A stretch of DNA of 64,000 bases, taken from Pseudomonas sp. GTDB lineage: Bacteria; Pseudomonadota; Gammaproteobacteria; Pseudomonadales; Pseudomonadaceae. Under the pieces are notes generated by a model. It saw only the letters and a list, made by a program, of their open reading frames with translations. It was not told the origin of the DNA and searched no databases. The stretch lies in assembly GCF_030150285.1 (NCBI RefSeq), contig NZ_JASLGE010000077.1, positions 1-64,000 on the forward strand, in the 5' to 3' direction. Positions 9,626-18,500 of the stretch are shown piece by piece. The position numbers were made by a program, and so were the translations under genes. Each line of letters opens with the position of its first letter. The first letter of the stretch is position 1.

Positions 9626-9856
9626 ATGACTGAACCCACCCACAACGCTTTGCATGGCGTGACGCTGGAACACATCCTCACGGCGCTGGTGGCGCACTAC
9701 ACGTGGGAAGGCCTGGCTGAACGGATTGATATTCGTTGCTTCAAAAGCGACCCGAGCATCAAGTCGAGCCTGACCTTTCTGCGAAAAACGCCGTGGGCGC
9801 GGGAAAAGGTCGAGAAGCTCTACGTGAAATACGCCCGTACCAAGCGCGAGCTTTGA
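9626..9856 (+). CDS. VF530-family (DUF2132) small protein
   Basis: This 76-residue protein is of the VF530 family, whose Vibrio founder was reported to have a DNA-binding-like fold. Conserved family stretches visible here are LHGVTLEHILTALV, IDIRCFKSDPSIKSSL and FLRKTPWAREKVE. The function in vivo is unknown. It is followed after 7 bases by the Pr6Pr membrane gene, so the two are probably co-transcribed. Confidence 0.85.
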   Translation: MTEPTHNALHGVTLEHILTALVAHYTWEGLAERIDIRCFKSDPSIKSSLTFLRKTPWAREKVEKLYVKYARTKREL

Positions 9857-9863
9857 CCCCTTG

Positions 9864-10505
9864 ATGAGTGCCACGCTCAAGCAACGGCTGTGCGCGCTGA
9901 TGGCGCTGTTGGGGTGGAGCGGCCTGGCGATTCAGCTAGACCTGATGCTGTTCGCCCGCTGGACCTCGGGCGCGAGCCTGCTGGGCGGGTTGGTGAATTA
10001 CTTCAGTTTTTTCACCGTGCTAACCAACACCTTGGTCGCCACCGTATTGACCTGCGCCGCCCTCTCGCAGGACTCAAACGCCCGGAGGTTTTTCTTGCAG
10101 CCGTGGGTCACCAGCGGTATTGGCGTGAGCATCATCGTGGTGGGGGCGGCCTACAGCCTGCTGTTGCGTGGCCTTTGGCAACCTCAGGGGCTGCAATGGC
10201 TGGCCAATGAACTGTTACACGACGTCATGCCGGTGCTGTTCACCCTGTATTGGTGGTTTTGCGTGCCCAAAGGTACGTTGCGCCTGGGCCATATCGCGGT
10301 GTGGGCGTTGTACCCAATTGTGTACTTTGCGTATTTGCTATGGCGTGGGCATGCGCTGGGCCTGTACCCGTACCCGTTTATTGATGTCAACAAACTGGGG
10401 TATGCGCAAACGTTTGTGAATGCGCTCGGGATTCTGGCGGGGTTTGTTGCGGTGGCGCTGTTGGTGGTGGGGATCGACCGCTGGCGCGGGCGGCCAAACG
10501 CCTAA
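9864..10505 (+). CDS. Pr6Pr-family integral membrane protein
   Basis: This 213-residue protein has about six hydrophobic helices and the family marks FFTVLTNTL, ELLHDVMPVLFTLYWW and YPYPFIDVNKLGY. Pr6Pr proteins have no established function. The start chosen is ATG at 9864; a TTG directly before it is in frame. It follows the VF530 gene closely. A REP nest lies immediately downstream. Confidence 0.8.
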   Translation: MSATLKQRLCALMALLGWSGLAIQLDLMLFARWTSGASLLGGLVNYFSFFTVLTNTLVATVLTCAALSQDSNARRFFLQPWVTSGIGVSIIVVGAAYSLLLRGLWQPQGLQWLANELLHDVMPVLFTLYWWFCVPKGTLRLGHIAVWALYPIVYFAYLLWRGHALGLYPYPFIDVNKLGYAQTFVNALGILAGFVAVALLVVGIDRWRGRPNA

Positions 10506-10510
10506 ACCTG

Positions 10511-10930
10511 TGTAGGAACGAGCTTGCTCGTGATCTTTTGATCTGGCTTTTGATCTAAAGGGCCCCCTTGAGCCACGCGGGTCTCGCGCCGGTTTTGCGC
10601 AGAGGTTAACCCGGCAGGACGCCGGGTTAGCCGCGACACGGCCAGGGACGGCCGATCGCGGCGTAAAGCCGGAACCTTAAGTGGCCGTGACCGCAGCAAT
10701 GGATCGGGTTGCTGAACGACAGCGCGGTTGTCATTGAGCTTTTAAAAATCAAAAGATCGCGAGCAAGCTCGCTCCTACAGAGCATGCTTTTGATCTGGCT
10801 TTTGATCTAAAGGGCCCCCTTGGGCCACGCGGGTCTCGCGCCGGTTTTACGCAGCGAGGCCACGAAGCAAGACCTGTAGGAACGAGCTTGCTCGTGATCT
10901 TTTGATCTTGCTTTTGATCCAAGGGCCCTC
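10511..10930. repeat. REP nest with 68-bp direct repeats
   Basis: This stretch holds three REP-type units, TGTAGGAACGAGCTTGCTCG at 10511 and again at 10875, and an inverted copy GCGAGCAAGCTCGCTCCTAC at 10759-10778. There is also a 68-bp direct repeat (10535-10602 and 10787-10854, two mismatches by eye). Between them are nested hairpins: AACCCGGC with GCCGGGTT (10608-10628) and GCCGCGA with TCGCGGC (10630-10662). The inner part resembles a multicopy intergenic repeat of fluorescens-group genomes. No gene was found in the 588-base gap 10506-11093. Confidence 0.8.
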
Positions 10931-11031
10931 TTAAACCACGCTGGCCTCTTATAGAACAAACGCTAAGTCATTGATCCTGAGCATGAATTTTTTACTCATT
11001 TTTAGGTATCTATCAATGCGGCGTACCCCCA

Positions 11032-11085
11032 GTTCTTTGCGCGACAGCGCGGCGTCGAAGACGGGGCCCCTCCTACGCAAAGAAC
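11032..11085. repeat. Inverted repeat before the siderophore reductase stop
   Basis: GTTCTTTGCG (11032-11041) pairs with CGCAAAGAAC (11076-11085) around a 34-base GC-rich loop. It lies just downstream of the yqjH-like gene on the minus strand and could fold at the 3' end of its mRNA. There is no clear U tract. Confidence 0.4.
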
Positions 11086-11093
11086 GCAAGGTT

Positions 11094-11879
11094 TTACGCT
11101 TGCGGGCTGTCGTCCAGGCGCCAGTAGCCAACGGCTTTGACGAGTTCTTCGTTCAGGCCATGGGTGTTGAGCAAGATGCGGCGGACCTTGCGCGACAGCG
11201 CGGTTTCGGTCGCGACCCAGGTGTACAGCTCGCCTTCAGGAATGCTCAGATCCTGCACTGTTTTCAGCAGTTTCTCGGCGTTTGCATCACGATGCACCCA
11301 AATCACTTCAACCGTTGCAGCGCTGTCCAGTGGCTGCTCTTCGCGTGCGCTTTCTACTTCGATGACCACTAACGCCCGGCGATTGGCTGGCAACTCTTCG
11401 AGGCGGCGGGCAATGGCCGGCAGGGCGGTTTCGTCGCCGATCAGCAGGTAGCTGTCGAAGCTATCCGGCACGATCATCGAGCCACGAGGGCCGCCGATGT
11501 GCAGACACTGGCCGGGGTTGGCCTGTGCAGCCCAGGTCGAGGCAGGGCCGTCGCCGTGCAAGACAAAATCCAGCTCCAGTTCCAGCGTGTCCAGGTCATA
11601 GCGCCGTGGTGTGTAGTCGCGCATGGGCGGCATCACTTTATTTTTGATCCCGGCGCTCAGCTCCACGTTTTCCAGCGCGGCGTGTTCTTCAGCACTCTGC
11701 GGGAAAAACAGCTTTACGTGGTCATCGCTGCCCAGGCTGATAAAACCGGCCAACTCGGGGCCGCCCACCGTGATGCGGCGCATGCGCGGGGTCAGGTCGA
11801 CCACGCGCAGCACCTGCAGTGTGCGACGTTTGATTTCATGCATGACGCGGTGAATGGTGTGGGCGTTAGCAGTGTTCAT
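11094..11879 (-). CDS. yqjH: Siderophore-interacting protein (SIP/ViuB-type ferric reductase), YqjH-like
   Basis: This 261-residue cytoplasmic flavoprotein probably reduces ferric siderophores to release iron. The FAD-binding part carries the SIP motif MRDYTPRRYD and GGPRGSM; the C-terminal NAD(P)H-side domain has LLIGDETALPAIARRLEEL and ends VGYWRLDD. Its ATG overlaps the stop of the PadR-family gene by ATGA, so translation is coupled. The order repressor then reductase is that of E. coli yqjI-yqjH, where YqjI represses yqjH and responds to nickel; applying that regulation here is inference. Confidence 0.88.
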   Translation of the reverse strand: MNTANAHTIHRVMHEIKRRTLQVLRVVDLTPRMRRITVGGPELAGFISLGSDDHVKLFFPQSAEEHAALENVELSAGIKNKVMPPMRDYTPRRYDLDTLELELDFVLHGDGPASTWAAQANPGQCLHIGGPRGSMIVPDSFDSYLLIGDETALPAIARRLEELPANRRALVVIEVESAREEQPLDSAATVEVIWVHRDANAEKLLKTVQDLSIPEGELYTWVATETALSRKVRRILLNTHGLNEELVKAVGYWRLDDSPQA

Positions 11880-12451
11880 TCAGCGTTCTCCTGCGCGGGC
11901 TGGGCAGTAACAGGGCCATCGACGATGGCTTTGGCGGTGGTGTTGAGCAGGTCCCGTACCCGGGCGATTTCTGCCGGGTTCCAGCGCCCGTGGTGCATGT
12001 GCAAGGCGTGGCGCAGGTTATGCACCGCCTCATGAATTTCGGCGGGGCGATCATGGCCGCGCAAAGAGCGTTTGCTGACGTCCATGCGCATGCGCACGCC
12101 GTCCAGGGCGATGGCTTGATCAATCAGGGACTGACGACCGGCGTCGGTCACGCTGTAGCGTTTCTTCCCGCCCTTGGCGTCGCCTTCAATCAGCTCGCTT
12201 TCTTCCAGAAAGGTCAGGGTGGGGTAGATCACGCCAGGGCTTGGGCTGTAGGCACCTTCGAACATGCCTTCGATCTGGCGGATCAGGTCGTAGCCATGGC
12301 AAGGCTGCTCGGCAACCAGGGCCAGCAGCAGTAATTTCAGATCGCCGGGGGCAAATACCCGCGGGCCTCGGCCGCCACGTTGGCCGGCACGTTTTTCAAA
12401 ACCGTCTTGACCGACATTGTGTTCGCGGTGGGGGTGATGATGCTCTCTCAT
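11876..12451 (-). CDS. yqjI: PadR-family transcriptional repressor, YqjI-like
   Basis: This 191-residue regulator has a His-rich N-terminal tail (MREHHHPHREH), then a PadR winged helix (LLLLALVAEQPCHGYDLIRQIE, SPGVIYPTLTFLEESELIE, GKKRYSVTDAGR), and a helical C-terminal dimer domain with a second His cluster (RHALHMHHGR). The His-rich ends are the hallmark of YqjI, a metal-sensing PadR repressor. It is the first gene of an overlapping two-gene operon with the siderophore reductase. A perfect 18-bp palindrome lies 30 bases upstream of its start and is probably its own operator. Confidence 0.85.
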   Translation of the reverse strand: MREHHHPHREHNVGQDGFEKRAGQRGGRGPRVFAPGDLKLLLLALVAEQPCHGYDLIRQIEGMFEGAYSPSPGVIYPTLTFLEESELIEGDAKGGKKRYSVTDAGRQSLIDQAIALDGVRMRMDVSKRSLRGHDRPAEIHEAVHNLRHALHMHHGRWNPAEIARVRDLLNTTAKAIVDGPVTAQPAQENAE

Positions 12452-12480
12452 TATCTTCGTCCTCTGTGTGTGCGAAGTAA

Positions 12481-12498
12481 CTTAAGATATATCTTAAG
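12481..12498. promoter_or_regulatory. Perfect palindromic operator of the yqjI-yqjH pair
   Basis: CTTAAGATATATCTTAAG is an exact 18-bp palindrome, 30 bases before the PadR-family ATG and over the expected promoter. PadR repressors usually autoregulate through such dyads. I know of no exact consensus to compare with, so the binder is inferred from position. The remainder of the gap 12499-12864 shows no gene. Confidence 0.7.
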
Positions 12499-12839
12499 AG
12501 TGTGCAAATAGAATTGACGAACGGTAATTGCTCTCATCTTCTCCAGCGTGGCCGGGAGTGTGGGGGTTGAGGCAAAACCGGGGCAGCTGCGCAGGCCATC
12601 GCCGCCTGCTGCAGCGACTACAGATTCCGTTGGTGCGCAAAGTGAGGGAATAGAGCCCTTGCCGGGGGGTAAATACGGCCTAGGTAGGGGCATGACTGTG
12701 CACCAACCCTGTGCAATACTCGCCGCCGATCTCAGCAGGGCAACTCCCTTTCGACCCATCAACCTACAAGGTCAGGGCCGGTCGTGAGGAAAGTCGGGTA
12801 ACCCACCGGCTTTGCAGAGCGCCTTGTTGAAGCACATCC

Positions 12840-12847
12840 AATAACAA
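12840..12847 (+). promoter_or_regulatory. Candidate Crc/Hfq CA motif before the amino acid permease
   Basis: AATAACAA fits the AAnAAnAA motif bound by Hfq with Crc in Pseudomonas catabolite repression. It lies directly before the GAGG ribosome binding site (12851-12854) of the permease, where binding would block translation. Confidence 0.5.
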
Positions 12848-12864
12848 TACGAGGTTGTACTTTT

Positions 12865-14283
12865 ATGCCAGTCGGCAACCACTCGCCCCAAGGCGACACC
12901 GCACAAGGCGGCCCGCTTAAACGCGAACTGGGCGAACGTCATATTCGCTTGATGGCACTGGGTGCCTGTATCGGCGTAGGCCTGTTTCTGGGGTCGGCCA
13001 AAGCGATCGAAATGGCAGGCCCTGCCATCATGGTGTCTTACATCCTCGGTGGCCTGGCCATCTTGGTGATCATGCGGGCCCTCGGCGAAATGGCCGTGCA
13101 CAACCCGGTAGCGGGCTCTTTCAGCCGCTATGCCCAGGACTATCTTGGCCCGTTGGCGGGCTTCTTGACCGGCTGGAACTACTGGTTCCTGTGGCTGGTG
13201 ACCTGTGTGGCCGAAATCACGGCCGTGGCGGTGTACATGGGCATCTGGTTCCCGGACGTACCCCGTTGGATCTGGGCCCTGGCGGCGCTGATCAGCATGG
13301 GCTCGATCAACCTGATCGCGGTCAAGGCGTTCGGTGAGTTCGAATTCTGGTTTGCCCTGATCAAGATCGTCACCATTATTGCGATGGTGCTGGGCGGCAT
13401 TGGCATCATTGCGTTTGGCTTTGGCAATGACGGCGTGGCGCTGGGGGTATCCAACCTGTGGGCCCACGGCGGCTTTATGCCGAACGGGGTGACCGGCGTG
13501 TTGATGTCCCTGCAGATGGTGATGTTCGCCTACCTGGGTGTCGAGATGATCGGCCTGACCGCCGGTGAAGCCAAGAACCCGCAAAAGACCATCCCCAGCG
13601 CGATTGGCTCGGTGTTCTGGCGCATCCTGCTGTTCTACGTCGGTGCGTTGTTTGTGATCCTGTCGATTTACCCGTGGAACGAAATCGGCACACAGGGCAG
13701 CCCCTTCGTCATGACGTTTGAGCGTCTGGGCATCAAGACGGCGGCGGGTATTATCAACTTCGTGGTGATCACGGCGGCGCTGTCATCCTGCAACGGCGGT
13801 ATTTTCAGCACCGGTCGCATGCTCTACAGCCTGGCGCAAAACGGTCAGGCCCCGGCCGGTTTCGGCACCACCTCGAAGAACGGTGTACCGCGAAAAGCGT
13901 TGCTGCTGTCGATCGCGATGCTGTTGTTGGGCGTGGTACTCAACTACCTGGCCCCAGAGAAAGTCTTTGTGTGGGTAACGGCGATTGCGACTTTTGGTGC
14001 GATCTGGACCTGGCTGATGATTTTGCTGGCGCAGTTGCGTTTTCGCAAAAACCTGAGCCCACAAGAAGCGGCAGCCCTGAAGTATCGCATTTGGTTGTAC
14101 CCGTACAGTTCGTATGCCGCGCTGGCATTCCTGCTGCTGGTCGTCGGCCTGATGGCCTACTTCGAGGAAACCCGTGTGGCCCTGTTCGTAGGCCCGGCGT
14201 TTTTGATTTTGCTGACGGTGTTGTTCTACGTGTTCAAACTGTCGCCTAAAGATCAGACCGTAGCGTCGTCGTCTGCTCATTAA
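12865..14283 (+). CDS. proY: Amino acid permease of the AAT/APC family, ProY-like
   Basis: This 472-residue inner-membrane proton symporter has about twelve hydrophobic helices. Family marks are RHIRLMALGACIGVGLFLGS in helix 1, GPAIMVSYILGG, MRALGEMAVHNPVAGSF and MFAYLGVEMIGLTAGEAKNP. It is most like the ProY/CycA/GabP branch; the substrate is probably a neutral amino acid such as proline, but this cannot be read from sequence. The start follows GAGG at 10 bases, itself preceded by a possible Crc/Hfq site. It is a single gene, convergent with the OpgC-like gene. Confidence 0.85.
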   Translation: MPVGNHSPQGDTAQGGPLKRELGERHIRLMALGACIGVGLFLGSAKAIEMAGPAIMVSYILGGLAILVIMRALGEMAVHNPVAGSFSRYAQDYLGPLAGFLTGWNYWFLWLVTCVAEITAVAVYMGIWFPDVPRWIWALAALISMGSINLIAVKAFGEFEFWFALIKIVTIIAMVLGGIGIIAFGFGNDGVALGVSNLWAHGGFMPNGVTGVLMSLQMVMFAYLGVEMIGLTAGEAKNPQKTIPSAIGSVFWRILLFYVGALFVILSIYPWNEIGTQGSPFVMTFERLGIKTAAGIINFVVITAALSSCNGGIFSTGRMLYSLAQNGQAPAGFGTTSKNGVPRKALLLSIAMLLLGVVLNYLAPEKVFVWVTAIATFGAIWTWLMILLAQLRFRKNLSPQEAAALKYRIWLYPYSSYAALAFLLLVVGLMAYFEETRVALFVGPAFLILLTVLFYVFKLSPKDQTVASSSAH

Positions 14284-14310
14284 GGCCCGGTTCTAAAGCG
14301 CATATTGACC

Positions 14311-14338
14311 GGTAGGCGCGAACAAGCTCGCGCCTGCC
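14311..14338. repeat. REP-type hairpin between convergent proY and opgC-like genes
   Basis: GTAGGCGCGA, then ACAAGC, then TCGCGCCTGC form an inverted repeat of the Pseudomonas REP type. It lies between two convergent genes and may end transcription from both sides. Confidence 0.6.
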
Positions 14339-14341
14339 ACG

Positions 14342-15454
14342 TCATGTTTTGGTTGGCTGGCGCAGCCGTTTGTTCCAGTCCAGCCACGCGGCCAATACGG
14401 CCATGATCCCCACGCCCATCAAGGCGCTGAACAGCTTGATTATCAGCGTGTCACCGCCCAGCGCGTTCAGCATGTCGGCCAGCGGGGCCAGAATGACGCC
14501 CAGGCAAAACACTTCCAGCGAATAACGGCCCATGCGGCACGTTTGCCGCACCAGGGTGTTATTAAACCAGCCGCTGCGTGGCACCACTTTGGCGGCCACA
14601 TAGGCCAGCGCCAGGAAGTGCAGCAGGCGGGCCGGCGAAAGGTTGGTTTTACTGATCGGGTACAGGTATTCGGCCACCAACGCTGGCATCAGCGCATCGT
14701 GAACCGACGGCCAGCGCCAGGACAAGGCAACCGCTCCCGTGACCAATAAATACAGCACTGCGCCGATAAAGATTGGCTGGCGGCGTAGCGGTGTGGTTTT
14801 AGGCACGGTTGGGCGTTGGCTGTAACACGCGGCAGCGCCGCCCAGAATAAACAGAAATTGCCAGGCAATCGGGTTAAAGAACCACACGCCGCCTTCCTGT
14901 GAAGCCAGGTTCCAGAAGGGGGCCGTCAAGTACAGCATTAAAGACACGGCCACCACGTATTCCGGTTTGCGCAGCATCATCGGTAAGACCAGCGGCAAGC
15001 CCAGCAGTAGCACGATATAGAGCGGTAACGGGTCCATCAGGTTGGGCTTGAAGCGCAGCAGCAACTCATCGGTCAGGGCTTGTTGCGGGTTGCTCAAGAA
15101 ATACTGCATGCCCATTTCCTGCACCAGGTCACGGGTTTCAACGTGGCTGTTGGCATAGAACACAATGCCCATCAGCACCGCCAGCAAGAAGATATGCACC
15201 ACATACAGCACCCAGGCGCGGCGCAGGATTTTGATGCTGGCAATCAGCAACCCCTCGCGTTGGGCAATTTTTCCGTAGGCCAGCACGGCGGCATAACCGG
15301 CCAGAAACACAAAAATTTCCGCCGCGTCACTGAAGCCGAAATTGCGCACAGTCAGGTCGCCCAGCGGGTTGTGCGGGATGTGGTCCCAGAAGATAAAAAT
15401 CAGCGCCAGCCCTCGGAAAAAGTCGATGCGGTGGTCGCGTCCGTTAGTTATCAC
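14342..15454 (-). CDS. OpgC-domain acyltransferase-like membrane protein
   Basis: This 370-residue integral membrane protein has about ten helices. It opens with RDHRIDFFRGLALIFIFWDH and FGFSDAAEIFVFLAGYAA, the signature of the OpgC family, whose founder succinylates osmoregulated periplasmic glucans. Later segments WFFNPIAWQFLFILG and GRYSLEVFCLGV also fit. It starts at GTG with GAGAA upstream. No opgG/opgH genes are nearby, so the acceptor substrate is unknown; it may act on another surface glycan. Confidence 0.85.
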   Translation of the reverse strand: MITNGRDHRIDFFRGLALIFIFWDHIPHNPLGDLTVRNFGFSDAAEIFVFLAGYAAVLAYGKIAQREGLLIASIKILRRAWVLYVVHIFLLAVLMGIVFYANSHVETRDLVQEMGMQYFLSNPQQALTDELLLRFKPNLMDPLPLYIVLLLGLPLVLPMMLRKPEYVVAVSLMLYLTAPFWNLASQEGGVWFFNPIAWQFLFILGGAAACYSQRPTVPKTTPLRRQPIFIGAVLYLLVTGAVALSWRWPSVHDALMPALVAEYLYPISKTNLSPARLLHFLALAYVAAKVVPRSGWFNNTLVRQTCRMGRYSLEVFCLGVILAPLADMLNALGGDTLIIKLFSALMGVGIMAVLAAWLDWNKRLRQPTKT

Positions 15455-15597
15455 GGCGAATTCTCAAACTGAAGTTAATTAAGACTGACGCGCTTAACAG
15501 AAAGTGCGCGCCGCACATCGGCGGCGCGCAGGGTGAGGCTATTGGCGGGTAAATGCAAAGTGCGGATATTACCGAATGTCACCACGAGCCCGTTCCA

Positions 15598-18500
15598 TTA
15601 CTCCAGAATCGGTGATAACGGTTTTTTATCCAAAATCCTTTGCGTGAGTTTGACCAGTACGTTGTCGAGCTCGTCTCGGGTTTTTAACTGTAACGCGTAG
15701 TAGTCCTCGTCGGGCATCGGCGCTCCGGTAAAGATTTTTTGCTCTGCGATTCCCAGCGTGTCCGCTAACACTTTCAATTGATTGGCCAAGGTTGTCCGGG
15801 TTTCACTATCGCCTTCAGCCTGTGTTTCAGCCCACTGTTCCTGCTTGTCCTGCAGCAGGTCAATGTCCTTGATACGTTGCTCGAACGGCGCGCGCTCAAC
15901 GGCAATCTGTGCGCGGTAGCGCTCATTCAGGAAGTCTGTCCAAGGCTGCTCTTCCAGCATTTTTTTGGGGAGATAGCCGGGCACTTTTTCCTGGTTGATG
16001 ACCAGGTTAAAAGCCTCTTCTATTTGCTCCTGGGTGATTTTTGCCAGGTTTCTGAACTTCATGTAGGCAGGTTGCCAAGGCAGTTCCAGTCGCTTAGCCA
16101 AATCCACTTGATAAATGAGTTCAACTTCAAGCGGGTCAGGTTTGAGTTCTGCCAGTTGTGTCAGTGTGAGAAGGCCTTCCTCTCGGGCGATGTCGTACAT
16201 GGCCTGCTGGAGATCGATCTGGGTCTGGGCGATGTCATCCAGTTGCAGTAGGCGGGTACGGCCTTTGATCACCTTGATCAGTTCGGTCTCTTTGGCGGTG
16301 CCTGTTAACAGTCCTATTTCATGCAGCAGCACTTTGTAGCCAAAGCGGCTGAATACCGTTGAGACTCGGTCAATGCAGGACTCGTGTTCCGCTGCGCCGC
16401 CAAACAAGGCATGCCTGAGCGTGGTGTCTTCGGCCGCCGCCCTGAGCACGCGCCACACGCGCTGTGTTAACTGCTGGCGTGCCTGAGTGAAGTCGGGTGA
16501 TACCATCAGGTCCTGAATCACCCTGAAAAAATCATGATTGTCTGGTTCAGCTTGTAGCGCGGCCCACAGTTCGACTCTTTCTGCACGTTGCTCAGCGCTC
16601 AGGGTGTGATCCAGCCAAAGATTGGCTGGATGAGGCTCTACCGCCGGGGCATGCACCCGTGCTTCAAAGCGAAGCCCCAGTTGTTCACGGTAGGCCATAA
16701 GGGCGTCGAACACGGCGGGCTCCAGCGGGTTGCCGTGCAAGTACGTCCTTTGCATGCGCTCCAGGGGAATTTGGTAAAAACGCTGTGGCAGGGTTGTCAG
16801 GCGGTTTTCTCGCAGATCGAGACGGGTGAGGTGCGGCAGGCCCTCGACGCCAGCAGGCCATTGGGTGATTTGGGTGTTCCGCAAGTTTAGCGTGCGCAAT
16901 TCATTCAATTGGCTGAAGTCGGGCACATGCTCCAACGGATTTCCATTGAGTTCGAGGGTACGTAGCTGCCTCATCCCGCTAATCCGCTCGGCGGTCTGAG
17001 CTGACAGGTTAATCAAGTTGTCACTCAAGTGAAGTTGGGTCAGTCCGCTCATCTCGAAAATGGCTGCAGGCAGTTCTCTTATATGGGTTGAGGTCAAACT
17101 CAGCGTGGTCAACTTGGGGAAACGCCTCAGAAATGTATTGATGCTGGGCTGCAGGTACATGTTTTTGAAGTGCAACTGGGTCACGTGGCTGAAATCAGCG
17201 GTCAGGACAGGAAGTGTTCCGAACTGGATGCCATCAATGTCCAGTATGAAGCCCGTGTCTGTGCCTGCACCGGTTCTGGGCCGGGCACTTCTTCGTTGCC
17301 AGCACTTGATCAGTTTGTTCACAACCCGTTGTCTATCGTGCGGGTTTACAAGGCGCACATGCTGCCTGTCGATTTGAACAAGCTCGCGGGGGATGGCTTT
17401 CCATTCCTCCAGCGCTTTGACCAATGCCCGGAACTCCACCCGCAAGGCTTCAAGACGCTGCAGCCCTGCACGGCTATACAGGTCCTCAATGCCCAGAAAC
17501 TCCTCGACCGTTTCCGGTGAGTGGGTCGGGTACAGCTCTTCAAGCAAGTGCCTGATGCGTCGCGGAGTGGATCTCAAACATTGAAAGGGTGAGCGCAGGC
17601 AGCGTTGCGCAGGTACCTCGGGAAATGTGTCTACTGGGCGGCCTCTTGCCAGTTGCAGCGGTGATTGATCTTTAGCGGGGGGCATCTGTAGCACCTCCCT
17701 GAGCGCTTTACGGGGCATGGGGGGACGCTTGGCGAGCGCTGCTTTCAGGGCTGGGCCTTGATCCGGGTCAGGAAAGCCCAGCTCTCGACGCTGCGTATCG
17801 GTAAGGGCGTGCAAGACACTGGCATAAATATCCTCTGGCCCATGCAAGGTCACCTGTTGTGCATTCTTCGTTTCATAACGCACGCCATCCTTGACCAATA
17901 CCGTACGTAGGGAGGCATTGGCGTCACCGACATGGTCGCGCAATGGCCCTTCATACCCCTCTTCACGCACCTCGATCCTGACGTCACGCGGCCATCCCGG
18001 CATGTCGGCAAGGCTGTGCAGAATCAGCGCTTGGGTGTCCGAATTATTCAGGTAGTCAAGATAAAGGCCTTCAAAGGCTCGGGTCAGGCGCAGTTCCTGG
18101 CTATAAATGGACGCTTCTTCGGCCACGCGCACCGGCACTCGAATGCCCCGATTCAATTGATCATATTCGTCATATGTAAGCGACCCCAGCAGTTCGTCCA
18201 CCACAGGCCCCGGGAGTTGGGGGAACCGTTTGAGCAATTGCCGGGCGGCAGGTGAGTCGGGCATCGGTGGGGTCAGGTAGCGCGACATAAACAATTTGTC
18301 CATCCGCTCTTTTGCACGTTGGGTCAGGCGCTTGAGCAAGGCGGCGGCTTTCTCTGCCAAGGTGCTGCCCCTTTCCCCTTCAGGTATGGTGCCCAGCAGT
18401 GTGTTCACTTCCTCGGGCTCCAGGGACTCCAGCACGATGGTTAACAGGTCTCCACGGCGTAACTGGCTGTGGAGGATCTGGATGATGGGTATTTTTCTAT

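Noticed and set aside
10511..10780. Spaced repeats considered as a CRISPR array
   Set aside because: Units are few, occur in both orientations and match REP cores; there are no regular unique spacers or cas genes.
11037..11204. The 16-base string TTGCGCGACAGCGCGG seen both near 11037 and near 11189
   Set aside because: The second copy is inside the coding end of the reductase and GC-rich; it may be chance or a small duplication, too weak to report as a feature.
12772..13584. A 270-codon frame opposite the amino acid permease
   Set aside because: It is a His/Gln/Arg-rich antisense shadow without motifs.
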